From: Roseateles sp.
GTDB lineage: Bacteria; Pseudomonadota; Gammaproteobacteria; Burkholderiales; Burkholderiaceae_C
Reading direction: 5' to 3'
NCBI RefSeq assembly: GCF_019237615.1
Contig: NZ_JAFAGT010000086.1
Coordinates: forward strand, 1 to 64,000
DNA: 64,000 nt
Every line of letters begins with the position of its first letter. Position 1 is the first letter of the stretch. Under the pieces are notes generated by a model. The model ran no database searches, was not told the DNA's origin, and saw only the letters and a program-made list of their open reading frames with translations. Positions 31,001 to 40,509 of the stretch are shown one piece after another. A program made the translations under genes and the position numbers.

Positions 31001-33307
31001 TCAAAGCTGCCACCAGGCCGGCAGCAGTGCCCGCACCTCCGGGCGGCGGTAGCGCTGGTCCAGCAGCCAGACCCAGCCGCGGTCGTCCACCGAGCGCAGC
31101 ACGCGGCCGGCCGCCTGCACGACCTTCTGCAGGCCGGGCACGAGGTCGGCGTAGCCATGGTCGGCGCCGAACATCGCGTCCAGCCGCTCGCGCACACGGT
31201 CCTGCAGGGGCGACACAGGCGGCAGGCCCAGCGTGGCGATGAAGGCGCCGATGAGGCGGGTGCCGGGCAGGTCCACGCCTTCGGCGAAGGCGCCTCCCAG
31301 CACGGCGAAGCCTATGCCGCGGCCGTCTTCCACGAAGCGGCCGAGGAAGGCGCGGCGCGCGGCGTCGCCCATGGCGCGGGCCTGGCTCCATTGCGGCACC
31401 TCGGGGTGGCGCAGGGCCAGCCGCTGGGAGGCCTGCTCCAGGTAGTCGAAGCTGCTGAAGAAGGCGAGGTAGTTGCCCGGATGCTCGGCGAACTGCGCGG
31501 CAAGCAGGTCCACCAGCGCGTTCAGCGAGGCCTGGCGGTGGTCGAAGCGGGTGGACAGGCCGGCCACGCGCACGCTGAGGTGCTCGGGCGGGAAGGGCGC
31601 GGGCACGTCGATCCAGGCGGTGTCCTCGGGCAGTCCCAGCAGCTGGCGGGGGTAGTCCGGCGGGCCCAGCGTCGCCGAGAACAGCGTGACGCTGTGGCAG
31701 CCCTCGAAGCGCTCCTTCAAGAAGGCGCCGGGCACGAGGTTGCGGATGGACAGCAGCACGTCGCGGCCGTCGCCCGCGTCGTCCTCCAGCAGCGAGAGGT
31801 TGGCGGGCGCGTCCGCCGGCGAGGTCTGGCGCGCGCTGCGCTGCAGGTCGCATAGCGAATGGGTGCCCAGGCGGTCCAGCAGGCGCTGCAGCCCCAGCAC
31901 CTCGAAATAGAACTGCAGCATGGGGCCCACGTCGAGCGGGTGGTTCTGCACATGCTCGCCCAGGGTCGTGTTGACGCGCTGCAGCGCCTCGGCGAGGTCG
32001 TCGGGAACCTCGGTCAGGGCTTCGTAGTCGCTGCTCTGAGCGCGGCCCAGGTCGACGAGTTCGGCGGCCAGCCGGCGCAGCGGCGCGCGCAGGCTCACCG
32101 GCGCAGCGGCCAGCGCCTCGCGCACGCGGGCCAGGCTCAGCTGGGTGCTGTACATGTCGCGCGTGCGGTCGATGAGGTTGTGCGCCTCGTCCACCAGCAG
32201 CGCCAGCTTCCAGCCCTGGGACTGGGCCAGGCCATAGAGCTGGCCGTGCGGGTCGAAGGCATGGTGCACATCGCCGACGACGACGTCGGCCCAGCGCAGC
32301 AGCTCCTGGCCCAGGTAGTAGGGGCAGATGCCGTGGCGCAGCGCGATGCGGCGCTGGGCGGCGGGATCCAGCCAGGCCGCCTGCACGGCCTCGGCGCGGG
32401 CGGCGTCCAGTCGGTCGTAGAAGCCACTGGCCAGCGGGCAGGCGGCGCCGTGGCAGGCCTTGTCGGGGTGTTCGCAGGCCTGCTCCTTGGCGACCAGCGT
32501 GAGCATCCTCAGCGGCAGGCCGGGGCTGGCGTCGCGCAGGGTCTGCAGCGCGTCCAGCGCGGTCAGGCGCGCGGTGCCCTTGCAGGTCATGTAGCCGATC
32601 TTGTCCAGCCCCTGGGCCGGCATGGCGCGCAGCAGCGGGTAGAGCGTGCCCAGTGTCTTGCCGATGCCGGTGGGGGCCTGGGCCAGCAGGCAGCGGCCGT
32701 TGGCGGCGGCGCGGTAGACGGCCTCGGCCAGCAGGCGCTGGCCCGGCCGCAGCTCGCCCAGCGGAAAGGGCAGCCGGCTCAGCGCCGCGTCGCGCGCGGC
32801 GCGGTGGGCGGCCTCCTGCGCGGCCCAGGCCTCGAACTGCACGCAGCGGGCCTCGAAGCCGGCCTGCAGCGCGGCGGCCGTCAGCGTCTGGCGCAGCACG
32901 GTCTCGCGCTGCGTGTCGGCGTCCACGTAGACCAGCGCCAGCTCCAGCTCGGCCAGCCCACGCTCGGCGGCGATCAGGGCACCGTAGGTTTCCAGCTGGG
33001 CCCAGTGCAGCGCGCGGCGGTTCTCGGGGATGAGTTCGACCGGGCCGCGGATGGTCTTGATCTCCTCCAGCCGGTTCACGTCGGCTTCATAGCCGTCGGC
33101 GCGCCCGCGCACGCGCAGGTGGCCGTGCAGGCCTTCCAGCGGCAGCTCGGTCTCGTAGCCGGGCGAGCGGCGCGCCAGCACGGCCAGCTGGCCGGCCTGG
33201 CCCTCCAGCGCCGTGGCCGAAGGCGTGAAGCGGCGGTCCAGGTCGCCGCGCTTGGCGGTGAACTCGCACAGGCTGCGGACCGAGACGGTGTAGGCCCAGG
33301 CGCTCAA
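31001..33307 (-). CDS. Rad3/XPD-type ATP-dependent DNA helicase (DinG/YoaA-like)
   Basis: 768-residue superfamily-2 helicase. An N-terminal PD-(D/E)XK-like segment (residues 1-150, with LVYVDADTQ) precedes Walker A (QAPTGIGKTLGTLYP, near residue 205). Cysteines that could hold a 4Fe-4S cluster lie near 275-345 (EQACEHPDKACHGAACP). The DEAH box (LLVDEAHNL) and a C-terminal VLGGAFAEGVDLPG and QAAGRVLRS complete the helicase core. The TTG start at 33307 overlaps the dinB stop (TTGA), so helicase and polymerase IV are made from one transcript. Likely role in replication-fork or damage repair. Confidence 0.9.
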   Translation of the reverse strand: MSAWAYTVSVRSLCEFTAKRGDLDRRFTPSATALEGQAGQLAVLARRSPGYETELPLEGLHGHLRVRGRADGYEADVNRLEEIKTIRGPVELIPENRRALHWAQLETYGALIAAERGLAELELALVYVDADTQRETVLRQTLTAAALQAGFEARCVQFEAWAAQEAAHRAARDAALSRLPFPLGELRPGQRLLAEAVYRAAANGRCLLAQAPTGIGKTLGTLYPLLRAMPAQGLDKIGYMTCKGTARLTALDALQTLRDASPGLPLRMLTLVAKEQACEHPDKACHGAACPLASGFYDRLDAARAEAVQAAWLDPAAQRRIALRHGICPYYLGQELLRWADVVVGDVHHAFDPHGQLYGLAQSQGWKLALLVDEAHNLIDRTRDMYSTQLSLARVREALAAAPVSLRAPLRRLAAELVDLGRAQSSDYEALTEVPDDLAEALQRVNTTLGEHVQNHPLDVGPMLQFYFEVLGLQRLLDRLGTHSLCDLQRSARQTSPADAPANLSLLEDDAGDGRDVLLSIRNLVPGAFLKERFEGCHSVTLFSATLGPPDYPRQLLGLPEDTAWIDVPAPFPPEHLSVRVAGLSTRFDHRQASLNALVDLLAAQFAEHPGNYLAFFSSFDYLEQASQRLALRHPEVPQWSQARAMGDAARRAFLGRFVEDGRGIGFAVLGGAFAEGVDLPGTRLIGAFIATLGLPPVSPLQDRVRERLDAMFGADHGYADLVPGLQKVVQAAGRVLRSVDDRGWVWLLDQRYRRPEVRALLPAWWQL

Positions 33308-34509
33308 AACAGGCTCAGGTTGTCGGGCACGGGCAGGGCCTCCGCACGCGCCGGTGCGGGCGGAGGCACCTCGCTGGCATGCACGAGGTTGCCGATGCGC
33401 ACGCCCATCAGCCGCAGCCGCTTGTCGAACTTGACGCGCTTGAGGCACAGGCCCACGGCGCGGCGGATGTCGGCGGCACTGGTGATGGGCTGCTTCACGG
33501 TCTGGTCGCGCGTGACGGTGACGAAGCCCTCGAAGCGCAGCTTGATGCCCACCGTCTTGCCCGCGTAGCGCTTGGCGGCGAGGTCGCGGGCGAGGCTTTC
33601 GCACAGATCGTCCATGATGCCGCCCAGCAAGGCCTTGTCGTGCACGGCGTGCAGGTCACGCTCGAAGGTGGTCTCGCGGCTGATGGAGACCGGCTCGCTG
33701 TGCGTGACGACGGGACGCGAGTCGCGGCCGTGGGCGGCGTTGTGCAGCCAGTGGCCATAGCTGTCGCCGAACTGCTCGACCAGCCACTGCGGCGCGGCGG
33801 CGGCGATGTCGCCCACGGTCGCGAGTCCCAGCTTGACGAGCTTGTCGCCGGCCTTGGGGCCGATGCCGTTGATCTTGCGCACGCCCAGCGGCCAGATCAG
33901 GCGCGGGATGTCGTCCAGCGTCAGCACCGTGATGCCGTCGGGCTTGTCCAGCTCGCTGGCGATCTTGCTGAGCAGCTTGTTGGGCGTGATGCCGATGGAG
34001 CAGGTCAGGCCCGTCGCGCGGCCCACCGAGTTCTTGATCTCGCGCGCCACCGCCTTCACGCCGCCCAGCGGGTCGTGGCCCACGGCGTCGCGCACCCCCG
34101 GCACGTCGGTCAGGTCGATGTAGATCTCGTCGATGCCGCGGTCCTCGATGACGGGGGCCACCTCGGCCACCGCCGCCTTGAAGAGGCGCGAGTACTTGCG
34201 GTAGGACTCGAAGTCGGCCGGCAGCAGGACGGCGTCGGGCGCGCGCAGCGCGGCCTTCATCAGCCCCATGGCCGAGAACACGCCCAGGTCTCGGGCGGCG
34301 TAGGTGCTGGTCGTGACGACGCCGCGGCCGGTGTAGTCGCGCAGCCTGGAGTAGGTCCAGCTGCCGTCCTCCAGCTGCCGCGGCGCGTCCGCCCTGCGGC
34401 CGCCGATGACGACCGCCTCGCCCCTGAGCTGCGGATAGCGCAGCAGCTCGACGGACGCGTAGAAGGCGTCCATGTCGAGGTGGGCGATCCAGCGGGGAGG
34501 CTGCGGCAT
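33304..34509 (-). CDS. dinB: DNA polymerase IV (Y-family translesion polymerase)
   Basis: 401-residue error-prone polymerase. Catalytic blocks are HLDMDAFYASVE at the N-terminus, YSRLRDYTGRGVVTT in the fingers, RGIDEIYIDLTDV (acidic pair) and SIGITPNKLLSKIAS. The little-finger domain lies at about 270-370. The extreme C-terminus NLSLF resembles the beta-clamp binding motif. ATG 34509 is chosen, since it begins just before the first conserved block. No LexA box (CTGT-N8-ACAG) is visible in the 89-base gap upstream, so SOS control is not supported by sequence. Confidence 0.94.
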   Translation of the reverse strand: MPQPPRWIAHLDMDAFYASVELLRYPQLRGEAVVIGGRRADAPRQLEDGSWTYSRLRDYTGRGVVTTSTYAARDLGVFSAMGLMKAALRAPDAVLLPADFESYRKYSRLFKAAVAEVAPVIEDRGIDEIYIDLTDVPGVRDAVGHDPLGGVKAVAREIKNSVGRATGLTCSIGITPNKLLSKIASELDKPDGITVLTLDDIPRLIWPLGVRKINGIGPKAGDKLVKLGLATVGDIAAAAPQWLVEQFGDSYGHWLHNAAHGRDSRPVVTHSEPVSISRETTFERDLHAVHDKALLGGIMDDLCESLARDLAAKRYAGKTVGIKLRFEGFVTVTRDQTVKQPITSAADIRRAVGLCLKRVKFDKRLRLMGVRIGNLVHASEVPPPAPARAEALPVPDNLSLF

Positions 34510-34598
34510 GGCCGCGATTGTCCGGCGGCGGCCCACCAGGGGCTGGCAGCATCGGCAGAATGCGCGGGTCCGCCCACCTCACGACCGAGAGACGCCCG

Positions 34599-35981
34599 AT
34601 GCGCGCCCTGCTGTTGCTCTGTACCTGCCTGCTGCTGACGGCCTGCGCCGGCGCGCCCATGAACCCGCCGCGCAACAAGCCGGCGGCCGTGCCTGCGCCG
34701 CAGCATGTATCCAAGGCGCTGGGCGAAGACACCCTGGTGGCGCTGAGCTTCTCGGGCGGCGGCCTGCGGGCGTCGGCCTTCGCCTACGGCGTGCTGGAAG
34801 GGCTGCGCGAGCAGCCTTCCAAGCGGGGGCGCAACCTGCTCGACGAGGTCAGCTTCATCACCAGCGTGTCGGGCGGCTCGCTGACGTCGGCCTATTTCGG
34901 CCTGCATGGCGCCGAGGGCCTGCGTGACTTCCGCGACAAGGTGCTGCTGCGCGACGGCGAGGCGGGCCTGCGCTTCAGCCTGCTCAACCCCAACAACCTG
35001 CGCCGGCTGTTCGCCGGCGGGCTGAACGACCGCAGCGACTTCAACGACTGGCTGGAGAAGGACGTCTTCAAGGGCGCCACCTTCGCCGACATGTTCGCGC
35101 GCTCGCGGCCCGTCGTCTGGATCAGCGCCAGCAACGTGCAGTACCGGCTGGCCTTTCCGTTCCACGAGCGGGCCTTCGATGCGCTGTGCAGCGACCTGGC
35201 GAGCTACCCGGTCTCGGAGGCGGTGGCGGCGTCCATGGCCGTGCCGCTGTTCTTCGCGCCGGTGGTGCTGGAGCGCTTCCCCGAGGCCTGCCAGGTGCAG
35301 CTGCCACCGGGCCTGGCGGTGCGCCGCGACGAGCGCGACGACCAGTACCGCCTGCGCCTGGCGCTGGCGCGGCTGTTCCGCGACAACGCCGATCCCAAGG
35401 CGGGCCGCTATCTGAAGCTGGTCGACGGCGGGCTGACGGACAACCTGGGCCTGGTGGCCATCCTGCAGAGCCGCGTGCTCCTGAACACGCCCTACGGCCC
35501 CATCCCCGAGCAGGACGCCGCGACGTTGCGCCGGCTGCTCTTCATCGTCGTCGACGCCGGCCAGGGCCCCAGTGCCGACTGGGCCCGCGAGATGGCGGGG
35601 CCGTCGGGCATGGAGATCGCGTCGGGCGCCGTCGACACGGCCATAGAGAGCACCATGCGCATGAGCTATGCGAGCTTCGTGCCCATGGTGCGCAACTGGG
35701 AACGCGACCTGGTGACCTACCGCTGCAGCCTCAGCGACGAGCGCAAGGCCGCGCTGCGCGCCGCCAACCCCGACTGGCGCTGCGAGGACATCAAGTTCAG
35801 CGTCACGCAGATCAGCTTCGCCGACCTGCCCGAGGCCGAGGAGCAGGCGCTGAACCTGATCCCGACGCGGCTCAAGCTGCCGACCGAGCAGATCGACCGC
35901 CTCATCGCCGCGGGCCGCCAGGCCGTGGCCGCGGACGGCGCGGTGCAGCGCTTCTCCACGGCCGCGCAGCGCGGCGAGTGA
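34599..35981 (+). CDS. Patatin-like phospholipase lipoprotein
   Basis: 460-residue lipoprotein. The signal peptide RALLLLCTCLLLTAC ends in a lipobox with lipidation cysteine at residue 16. The patatin fold follows: oxyanion loop SFSGGGLRASAFAYGVLEGL, nucleophile elbow SVSGGS near residue 93, and the catalytic aspartate in VDGGLTDNLG near residue 284. It is probably an outer-membrane-associated acyl hydrolase. It is monocistronic, divergent from dinB, and its stop is immediately followed by the convergent aldo/keto reductase stop. Confidence 0.9.
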   Translation: MRALLLLCTCLLLTACAGAPMNPPRNKPAAVPAPQHVSKALGEDTLVALSFSGGGLRASAFAYGVLEGLREQPSKRGRNLLDEVSFITSVSGGSLTSAYFGLHGAEGLRDFRDKVLLRDGEAGLRFSLLNPNNLRRLFAGGLNDRSDFNDWLEKDVFKGATFADMFARSRPVVWISASNVQYRLAFPFHERAFDALCSDLASYPVSEAVAASMAVPLFFAPVVLERFPEACQVQLPPGLAVRRDERDDQYRLRLALARLFRDNADPKAGRYLKLVDGGLTDNLGLVAILQSRVLLNTPYGPIPEQDAATLRRLLFIVVDAGQGPSADWAREMAGPSGMEIASGAVDTAIESTMRMSYASFVPMVRNWERDLVTYRCSLSDERKAALRAANPDWRCEDIKFSVTQISFADLPEAEEQALNLIPTRLKLPTEQIDRLIAAGRQAVAADGAVQRFSTAAQRGE

Positions 35982-36962
35982 TCACCACAGGGCGTGGACC
36001 TGCGGCGCGATGCGGCGCTGGTAGAGGTCGGCCAGGGCCTGCATGAGCGGCGCGGGCAGGGCGGCGAGGTCGGCGGCGCTGACGTTCTCGTCGACCTGGG
36101 CCGGCGTGCGACCGCCGGGGATGGCGGCGCTGACGGCCTCGGACATCAGGATCCAGCGCAGCGCCAGGCGGGCCATGCTGACGCCCTCGGGCAGCAGCTT
36201 GCGCAGTTCCTCGACGACGGCCAGACCCTGCTCGTAGTCCACGCCCGAGAAGGTCTCGCCCTTGTCGAAGGCCTGGCCCTGACGGTTGAAGCCGCGGTGG
36301 TCGTCGACGCCGAAGCGGCTGTCGCGCGTGAACTTGCCGCTGAGCATGCCGCTGGACAGCGGCAGCCGCGCCAGCACGCCGACCCCGGCTGCCCGCGCGG
36401 CGGGCAGCAAGGTCTCGGCCGGGCGCTGGCGGAACAGGTTGAAGATGATCTGCACCGACTGCACGCCTGGAAACTTCAGTGCCGCCATGGCCTCGTCGAT
36501 GCGCTCGACGCTGACGCCGTAGTGGCGCAGCTTGCCCTCGCGCACCAGCGCGTCCAGGGCGCCGAAGACCTCGGGCATCGTGTAGACGGCGCTGGGAGGG
36601 CAGTGCAGTTGCAGCAGGTCCAGGACGTCGACGTCCAGGTTGCGCAGGCTGCGCTCGATGAACGGACGCAGGTCGCGGTAGCCCTCGGCCGCATGCGGGG
36701 CCAGGCGCCGGCCGGCCTTGGTTGCGATGTGGAACGCGTCGTGCGGGCGCTCGCGCCTCAGGCGGGCCAGCAACCGCTCGCTGTGGCCGTCGCCGTAGAC
36801 GTCGGCCGTGTCGAAGAAGTTCACGCCGCGGTCCAGTGCGCGGTGCAGGGCCGCCATCGCGGCCGTGTCGTCGGTGCGGCCCCAGGTGCCGCCTATGGCC
36901 CAGGCGCCGAAGCCTATGGCCGAGATGTTCCAGCCGGTGCGGCCGAGGGGACGGTAGATCAT
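35982..36962 (-). CDS. Aldo/keto reductase
   Basis: 326-residue NADPH-dependent TIM-barrel oxidoreductase. It shows IGFGAWAIGG near the start, the catalytic Asp-Tyr in NFFDTADVYGDGHSE near 50, Lys in ATKAGRR, His in LLQLHCPP, and RWILMSEAVSAAIPGGRTPAQ for cofactor binding. ATG 36962 starts the domain; an upstream start would add unrelated residues. Substrate unknown. Shares a divergent 109-base promoter region with the YidB-like gene. Confidence 0.92.
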   Translation of the reverse strand: MIYRPLGRTGWNISAIGFGAWAIGGTWGRTDDTAAMAALHRALDRGVNFFDTADVYGDGHSERLLARLRRERPHDAFHIATKAGRRLAPHAAEGYRDLRPFIERSLRNLDVDVLDLLQLHCPPSAVYTMPEVFGALDALVREGKLRHYGVSVERIDEAMAALKFPGVQSVQIIFNLFRQRPAETLLPAARAAGVGVLARLPLSSGMLSGKFTRDSRFGVDDHRGFNRQGQAFDKGETFSGVDYEQGLAVVEELRKLLPEGVSMARLALRWILMSEAVSAAIPGGRTPAQVDENVSAADLAALPAPLMQALADLYQRRIAPQVHALW

Positions 36963-37071
36963 GGCGAGGCGAAAGAGTGCGACGGTCGCATTGTGATTGA
37001 TAGCGCTCACATTCTGCGAGGCCGCCTTTTTCCCTAGACTGGCCGCCGACCTCTTTTCATTGGAGATGGTG

Positions 37072-37506
37072 ATGGGACTTCTGGATCAAGTGCTGGGTGC
37101 TGCCTCCCAGGCGTTGGGCAGCCAGGGACAGCAGGGCGGCCAGCCCGACTGGCCGACGCTGATTGCGGGCCTGCTGTCCAACGGCACGGCCCATGGCGGC
37201 CTGGCCGGGCTGCTGCAGCAGTTGCAGGCCGGTGGCCTGGGCGAGCAGGTGCAGAGCTGGATTTCCAACGGTGCCAACCAGCCGGTCTCGGGCAGCGAGA
37301 TCGGCAGCGCACTGGGCGGCGAGGGCGGGCTGCTGGGCCAGCTGGCGCAGCAGGCCGGCGTGTCGCACGCCGAGGCGGGCGAGCAGCTCAGCCAGCTGCT
37401 GCCGCAGATCGTCGACCGGCTGACGCCGCAGGGTCAGCTGCCGCAGGGCGGCGCCGGCGGCCTGGGCGACATCGCCGGCATGCTGGGCGGGCTGTTGAAG
37501 CGCTGA
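37072..37506 (+). CDS. YidB-like DUF937 protein
   Basis: 144 residues, Gly/Gln-rich, with the DUF937/YidB pattern GLLDQVLG at the start and repeated helical blocks (LIAGLLSNG, EIGSALGGEG, HAEAGEQLSQLLPQIVDRLTPQG). No signal peptide. Function unknown; in some bacteria related proteins affect stress and surface traits. ATG 37072 is preferred over ATG 37066, because the GGAG at 37062 is then six bases away. Confidence 0.85.
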   Translation: MGLLDQVLGAASQALGSQGQQGGQPDWPTLIAGLLSNGTAHGGLAGLLQQLQAGGLGEQVQSWISNGANQPVSGSEIGSALGGEGGLLGQLAQQAGVSHAEAGEQLSQLLPQIVDRLTPQGQLPQGGAGGLGDIAGMLGGLLKR

Positions 37507-37513
37507 AATGCAA

Positions 37514-37535
37514 GCGGCCCCTGGGAAGGGGCCGC
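37514..37535. terminator. Bidirectional terminator between YidB-like gene and phoH
   Basis: GCGGCCCC and GGGGCCGC form a perfect 8-bp stem with a six-base loop, eight bases after the YidB-like stop and before the convergent phoH stop. T-runs are absent. Confidence 0.6.
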
Positions 37536-37564
37536 CAGGATCCGACCGCCCGCAGGCGGCGGGC

Positions 37565-39238
37565 TCAGAGCACTTCGGACGCGAAGTCGGCGAGGCGCGA
37601 GCGCTCGCCACGTGCCAGCGTCACGTGGCCGCTGTGGGCCCAGCCCTTGAAGCGGTCCACCGCGAACGTCAGGCCCGAGCTGCCCTCCGTGAGATAGGGC
37701 GTGTCGATCTGCGCCAGGTTGCCCAGGCAGACGATCTTGGTGCCGGGGCCGGCGCGGGTGATCAAGGTCTTCATCTGCTTGGGCGTCAGGTTCTGGGCCT
37801 CGTCGATGATGACGAACTTGTTCAGGAAGGTGCGCCCGCGCATGAAGTTCAGGCTCTTGATCTTGATCTTGCTGCGCACCAGGTCGTTGGTTGCCGCGCG
37901 CCCCCATTCGCCGGCGGCGGAGTCGCCCTTGGCCAGCACCTCGAGGTTGTCGTCCAGCGCCCCCATCCAGGGACCCATCTTCTCCTCCTCGGTGCCGGGC
38001 AGGAAGCCGATGTCCTCGCCCACCGGCACGGTCACCCGGGTCACGATGATCTCGCTGTAGCGGCGCTCGTCCAGCACCTGGGACAGGCCGGCGGCCAGCG
38101 TCATCAGCGTCTTGCCGGTGCCGGCGGTGCCGGTCAGCGTGACGAAGTCGCACTCCGGGTCCATCAGCAGGTTGAGCGCGAAGTTCTGCTCGCGGTTGCG
38201 CGCGGCGACGCCCCAGACGGAGTGCTTCTGGTGGCCGTAGTCCTTCAGCGTCTTCAGCACGGCCGTCTTGCCGGTGATCTCGGTGACCTTGGCGTACAGC
38301 GGCGTCGCACCGGGGGCTTCCAGGTAGACCAGCTCGTTGACCAGCAGCGTGGGCACCAGCGGCCCGCTGATGCGGTAGAAGGTGGTGCCGCCCTGCTGCC
38401 AGCTCTCCATGGTCTTGCCATGGCGATCCCAGAAGTCCGAGGGCAGGGCCTGGACGCCGGTGTAGAGCAGGTCGGAGTCTTCCAGCGTCTTGTCGTTGCG
38501 GTAGTCCTCCGCCGGCAGGCCCAGCGCGCGGGCCTTGATGCGCATGTTGATGTCCTTGGACACCAGCACCACCTCGCGGCCCGGGTGCAGGCCCTTCAGC
38601 GCCTGGACGACACCGAGGATCTGGTTGTCCGCCTTGCCCTGGGGCAGGCCTTGCGGCAGCGGCGTGTCGATCAGGCCGGTCTGGAAGAACAGCTTGCCCT
38701 CGGCCTCGCGGTGGCCGGTGGCGGCCAGGGGAAGACCCTTGGACATCTCCTCGACGCTGCTGCTTTGCAGGCTGGCGGCGAGCTGGTCCAGCTCGCGGCT
38801 GACCTGGCGCACGTTGCGGGCGACCTCGGTCATGCCCTTCTTGTGCCCGTCCAGCTCTTCCAGCGTGATCATGGGCAGGAAGATGTCGTGCTCCTCGAAG
38901 CGGAACAGCGACATCGGGTCGTGCATCAGCACATTGGTGTCGAGCACGAAGAGCTTGGCCGTGCCGGCCGGCTTGCGTGCGCGTTTGACCTTGGGCGCGG
39001 CGGACTTGGCCGGCGCATTGCTCGCGGCCTTCACGGGCAGGGTGGGCCTGGCGACGGCGGGGGTGGCGGTGGGGAGGCGCAGCACTTCGGCTGTAGCGGC
39101 CGCGACCGGTGTGGCCGGTGCGGCCGCCGGCGCGACGGCAGAGGCCGTCGCGCGGGGTTTGCTGGGGGTCAGAGTGGCCGAGTAAGCAGTGGCATCGAGG
39201 CGGCTGGCGCGTTGTGCAGGAGGCTTAGGCAGTGGCAT
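37565..39238 (-). CDS. phoH: PIN-PhoH family ATPase
   Basis: 557-residue PhoH2-type fusion. After an Ala/Pro-rich leader (about 90 residues) comes a PIN nuclease-like domain (KLFVLDTNVLMHDPMSL at about 95, EELDGHKKG, LVSKDINMRIKARALGL). The PhoH ATPase follows at about 330-550, with Walker A GTAGTGKTLM and Walker B FVIIDEAQNLT. Such proteins act as RNA helicase/RNases. ATG 39238 gives a leader-rich start; a later start cannot be excluded. Monocistronic, between two terminators. Confidence 0.9.
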   Translation of the reverse strand: MPLPKPPAQRASRLDATAYSATLTPSKPRATASAVAPAAAPATPVAAATAEVLRLPTATPAVARPTLPVKAASNAPAKSAAPKVKRARKPAGTAKLFVLDTNVLMHDPMSLFRFEEHDIFLPMITLEELDGHKKGMTEVARNVRQVSRELDQLAASLQSSSVEEMSKGLPLAATGHREAEGKLFFQTGLIDTPLPQGLPQGKADNQILGVVQALKGLHPGREVVLVSKDINMRIKARALGLPAEDYRNDKTLEDSDLLYTGVQALPSDFWDRHGKTMESWQQGGTTFYRISGPLVPTLLVNELVYLEAPGATPLYAKVTEITGKTAVLKTLKDYGHQKHSVWGVAARNREQNFALNLLMDPECDFVTLTGTAGTGKTLMTLAAGLSQVLDERRYSEIIVTRVTVPVGEDIGFLPGTEEEKMGPWMGALDDNLEVLAKGDSAAGEWGRAATNDLVRSKIKIKSLNFMRGRTFLNKFVIIDEAQNLTPKQMKTLITRAGPGTKIVCLGNLAQIDTPYLTEGSSGLTFAVDRFKGWAHSGHVTLARGERSRLADFASEVL

Positions 39239-39290
39239 GTACGGCGTGTCGACGGGAAGTGAACCCCACGCAAACCAGGCGCCAGAAAGC

Positions 39291-39319
39291 AAAAAGCCGC
39301 ACAGGATGAGTGCGGCTTT
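39291..39319 (-). terminator. Rho-independent terminator after bcp
   Basis: On the minus strand AAAGCCGCAC and GTGCGGCTTT form a perfect 10-bp stem with a seven-base loop that runs into TTTTT. It lies 85 bases downstream of the bcp stop and upstream of the phoH start. Confidence 0.85.
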
Positions 39320-39404
39320 GCAGTCTGAGACAAGGTTTCGACCCGGGGCATGGGCTGATTATGCACATCCCGCGGGGCTGCGCGATGTCAGCCTGTCACG
39401 CGCT

Positions 39405-39884
39405 TCAGGCGGCTTCCTTCTTCAGGCCCTTGACGGCCTTGAGCACCTCGTCGACATGGCCGGCGACCTTGATGCCGCGCCATTCGCCAACCAGGATGCC
39501 GGTCGGGCTGATCAGGAAGGTCGAGCGCTCGATGCCCTTGACCTTCTTGCCGTACATGATCTTGTTCTTGACGACGCCGAACATGTGGCAGAGCTTCTCT
39601 TCCGTGTCGGCGATCAGCTCGAAGGGCAGTTCCAGCGCCTGCTTGAACTTCTCGTGCGAGGCCATGTTGTCGCGCGAAACGCCCAGCACCACCGCGCCGG
39701 CCTTCACGAAGTCCTTGTGGCGATCGCGGAATTGCATGGCCTCGGTGGTACAACCGGGCGTGTTGTCTTTCGGGTAGAAATACAGCACGACCGACTTACC
39801 CAGGAAGGCGTTGGCGGTGAACTTCACGCCGCCGGTGGCTTGAGCCTCAATTTCCGGCAGGGGTTTGTTGAGCGCAGGCGTCAT
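39405..39884 (-). CDS. bcp: Thiol peroxidase of the Bcp/PrxQ family
   Basis: 159-residue peroxiredoxin that reduces hydroperoxides using thioredoxin. The peroxidatic cysteine is Cys45 in DNTPGCTTEAM. The resolving cysteine found at position 50 in E. coli Bcp is methionine here, but Cys99 in EEKLCHMFGV occupies the alternative resolving position seen in other PrxQ proteins. ATG 39884 is the family-typical start. Followed by a strong terminator. Confidence 0.93.
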   Translation of the reverse strand: MTPALNKPLPEIEAQATGGVKFTANAFLGKSVVLYFYPKDNTPGCTTEAMQFRDRHKDFVKAGAVVLGVSRDNMASHEKFKQALELPFELIADTEEKLCHMFGVVKNKIMYGKKVKGIERSTFLISPTGILVGEWRGIKVAGHVDEVLKAVKGLKKEAA

Positions 39885-40013
39885 TGGGGGGTGCGGCAAG
39901 TTGGGCCCGCGGGGTCCCCGGTTCGTGATTGCTTTGTGAAGCAATTCACGCGGGCGCCCGCAAGCAATAGCCAGTGATTATAAAGCCTAGCCCCGGCCTC
40001 CCGCCGGTTGCGG

Positions 40014-40388
40014 TCATCCCTCGATCAGCAATGCTGCCAGAACGTTGCGGCCCTCGCTTGCCAGCACGTTGTAGGTGCGGCAGGCGGCGGCAATGTCCAT
40101 GACCTCGAAGCCTATGCGCGCCTCGACCAGGCCGCGCCACAGCGCCGGATTCGGGAAGCGCAGCCGCGCGCCGCTGCCGAAGACGACCAGCTCCGGATTC
40201 AGCGCCTTGATCGCTTCGAAATGCGCAGGCAGAAGTTCCTCGAAGCGCGAAGGCGGCCAGGCGACGACCTCGCCCTTCCAGGGCACCAGGACACTGGCGG
40301 TATGGGGCTGGCCGTTGACCCAGACGCCCTGGGCGTCATGGCGGGAAATGCTGTTGCCGCCTTGCGGCTCGTCGAGCTGGAACTTCAT
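40014..40388 (-). CDS. Mth938-like domain protein (DUF498)
   Basis: 124-residue small soluble protein with the Mth938 fold pattern: WPPSRFEELLPAHFEAI, LVVFGSGARLRFP near residue 68 and a C-terminal TYNVLASEGRNVLAALL. Homologues include mitochondrial NDUFAF3, a complex I assembly factor; bacterial function is not settled. Its neighbour bcp is in the same orientation 130 bases downstream. Confidence 0.88.
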   Translation of the reverse strand: MKFQLDEPQGGNSISRHDAQGVWVNGQPHTASVLVPWKGEVVAWPPSRFEELLPAHFEAIKALNPELVVFGSGARLRFPNPALWRGLVEARIGFEVMDIAAACRTYNVLASEGRNVLAALLIEG

Positions 40389-40509
40389 GGAAAACAGGGC
40401 GAAAGCCGGCCGCGAGTGTCCCTCAGAACGGCGGGCTGCGTGGCCGGGCCTTGCTTAAACTCCGAAGTCCCCCTTTTGCACTGCAGCAAACGCTGCGTCG
40501 GAGCGCCTT

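Noticed and set aside
34510-34598. LexA (SOS) operator upstream of dinB
   Set aside because: No CTGT-N8-ACAG or close variant is present between dinB and the patatin gene.
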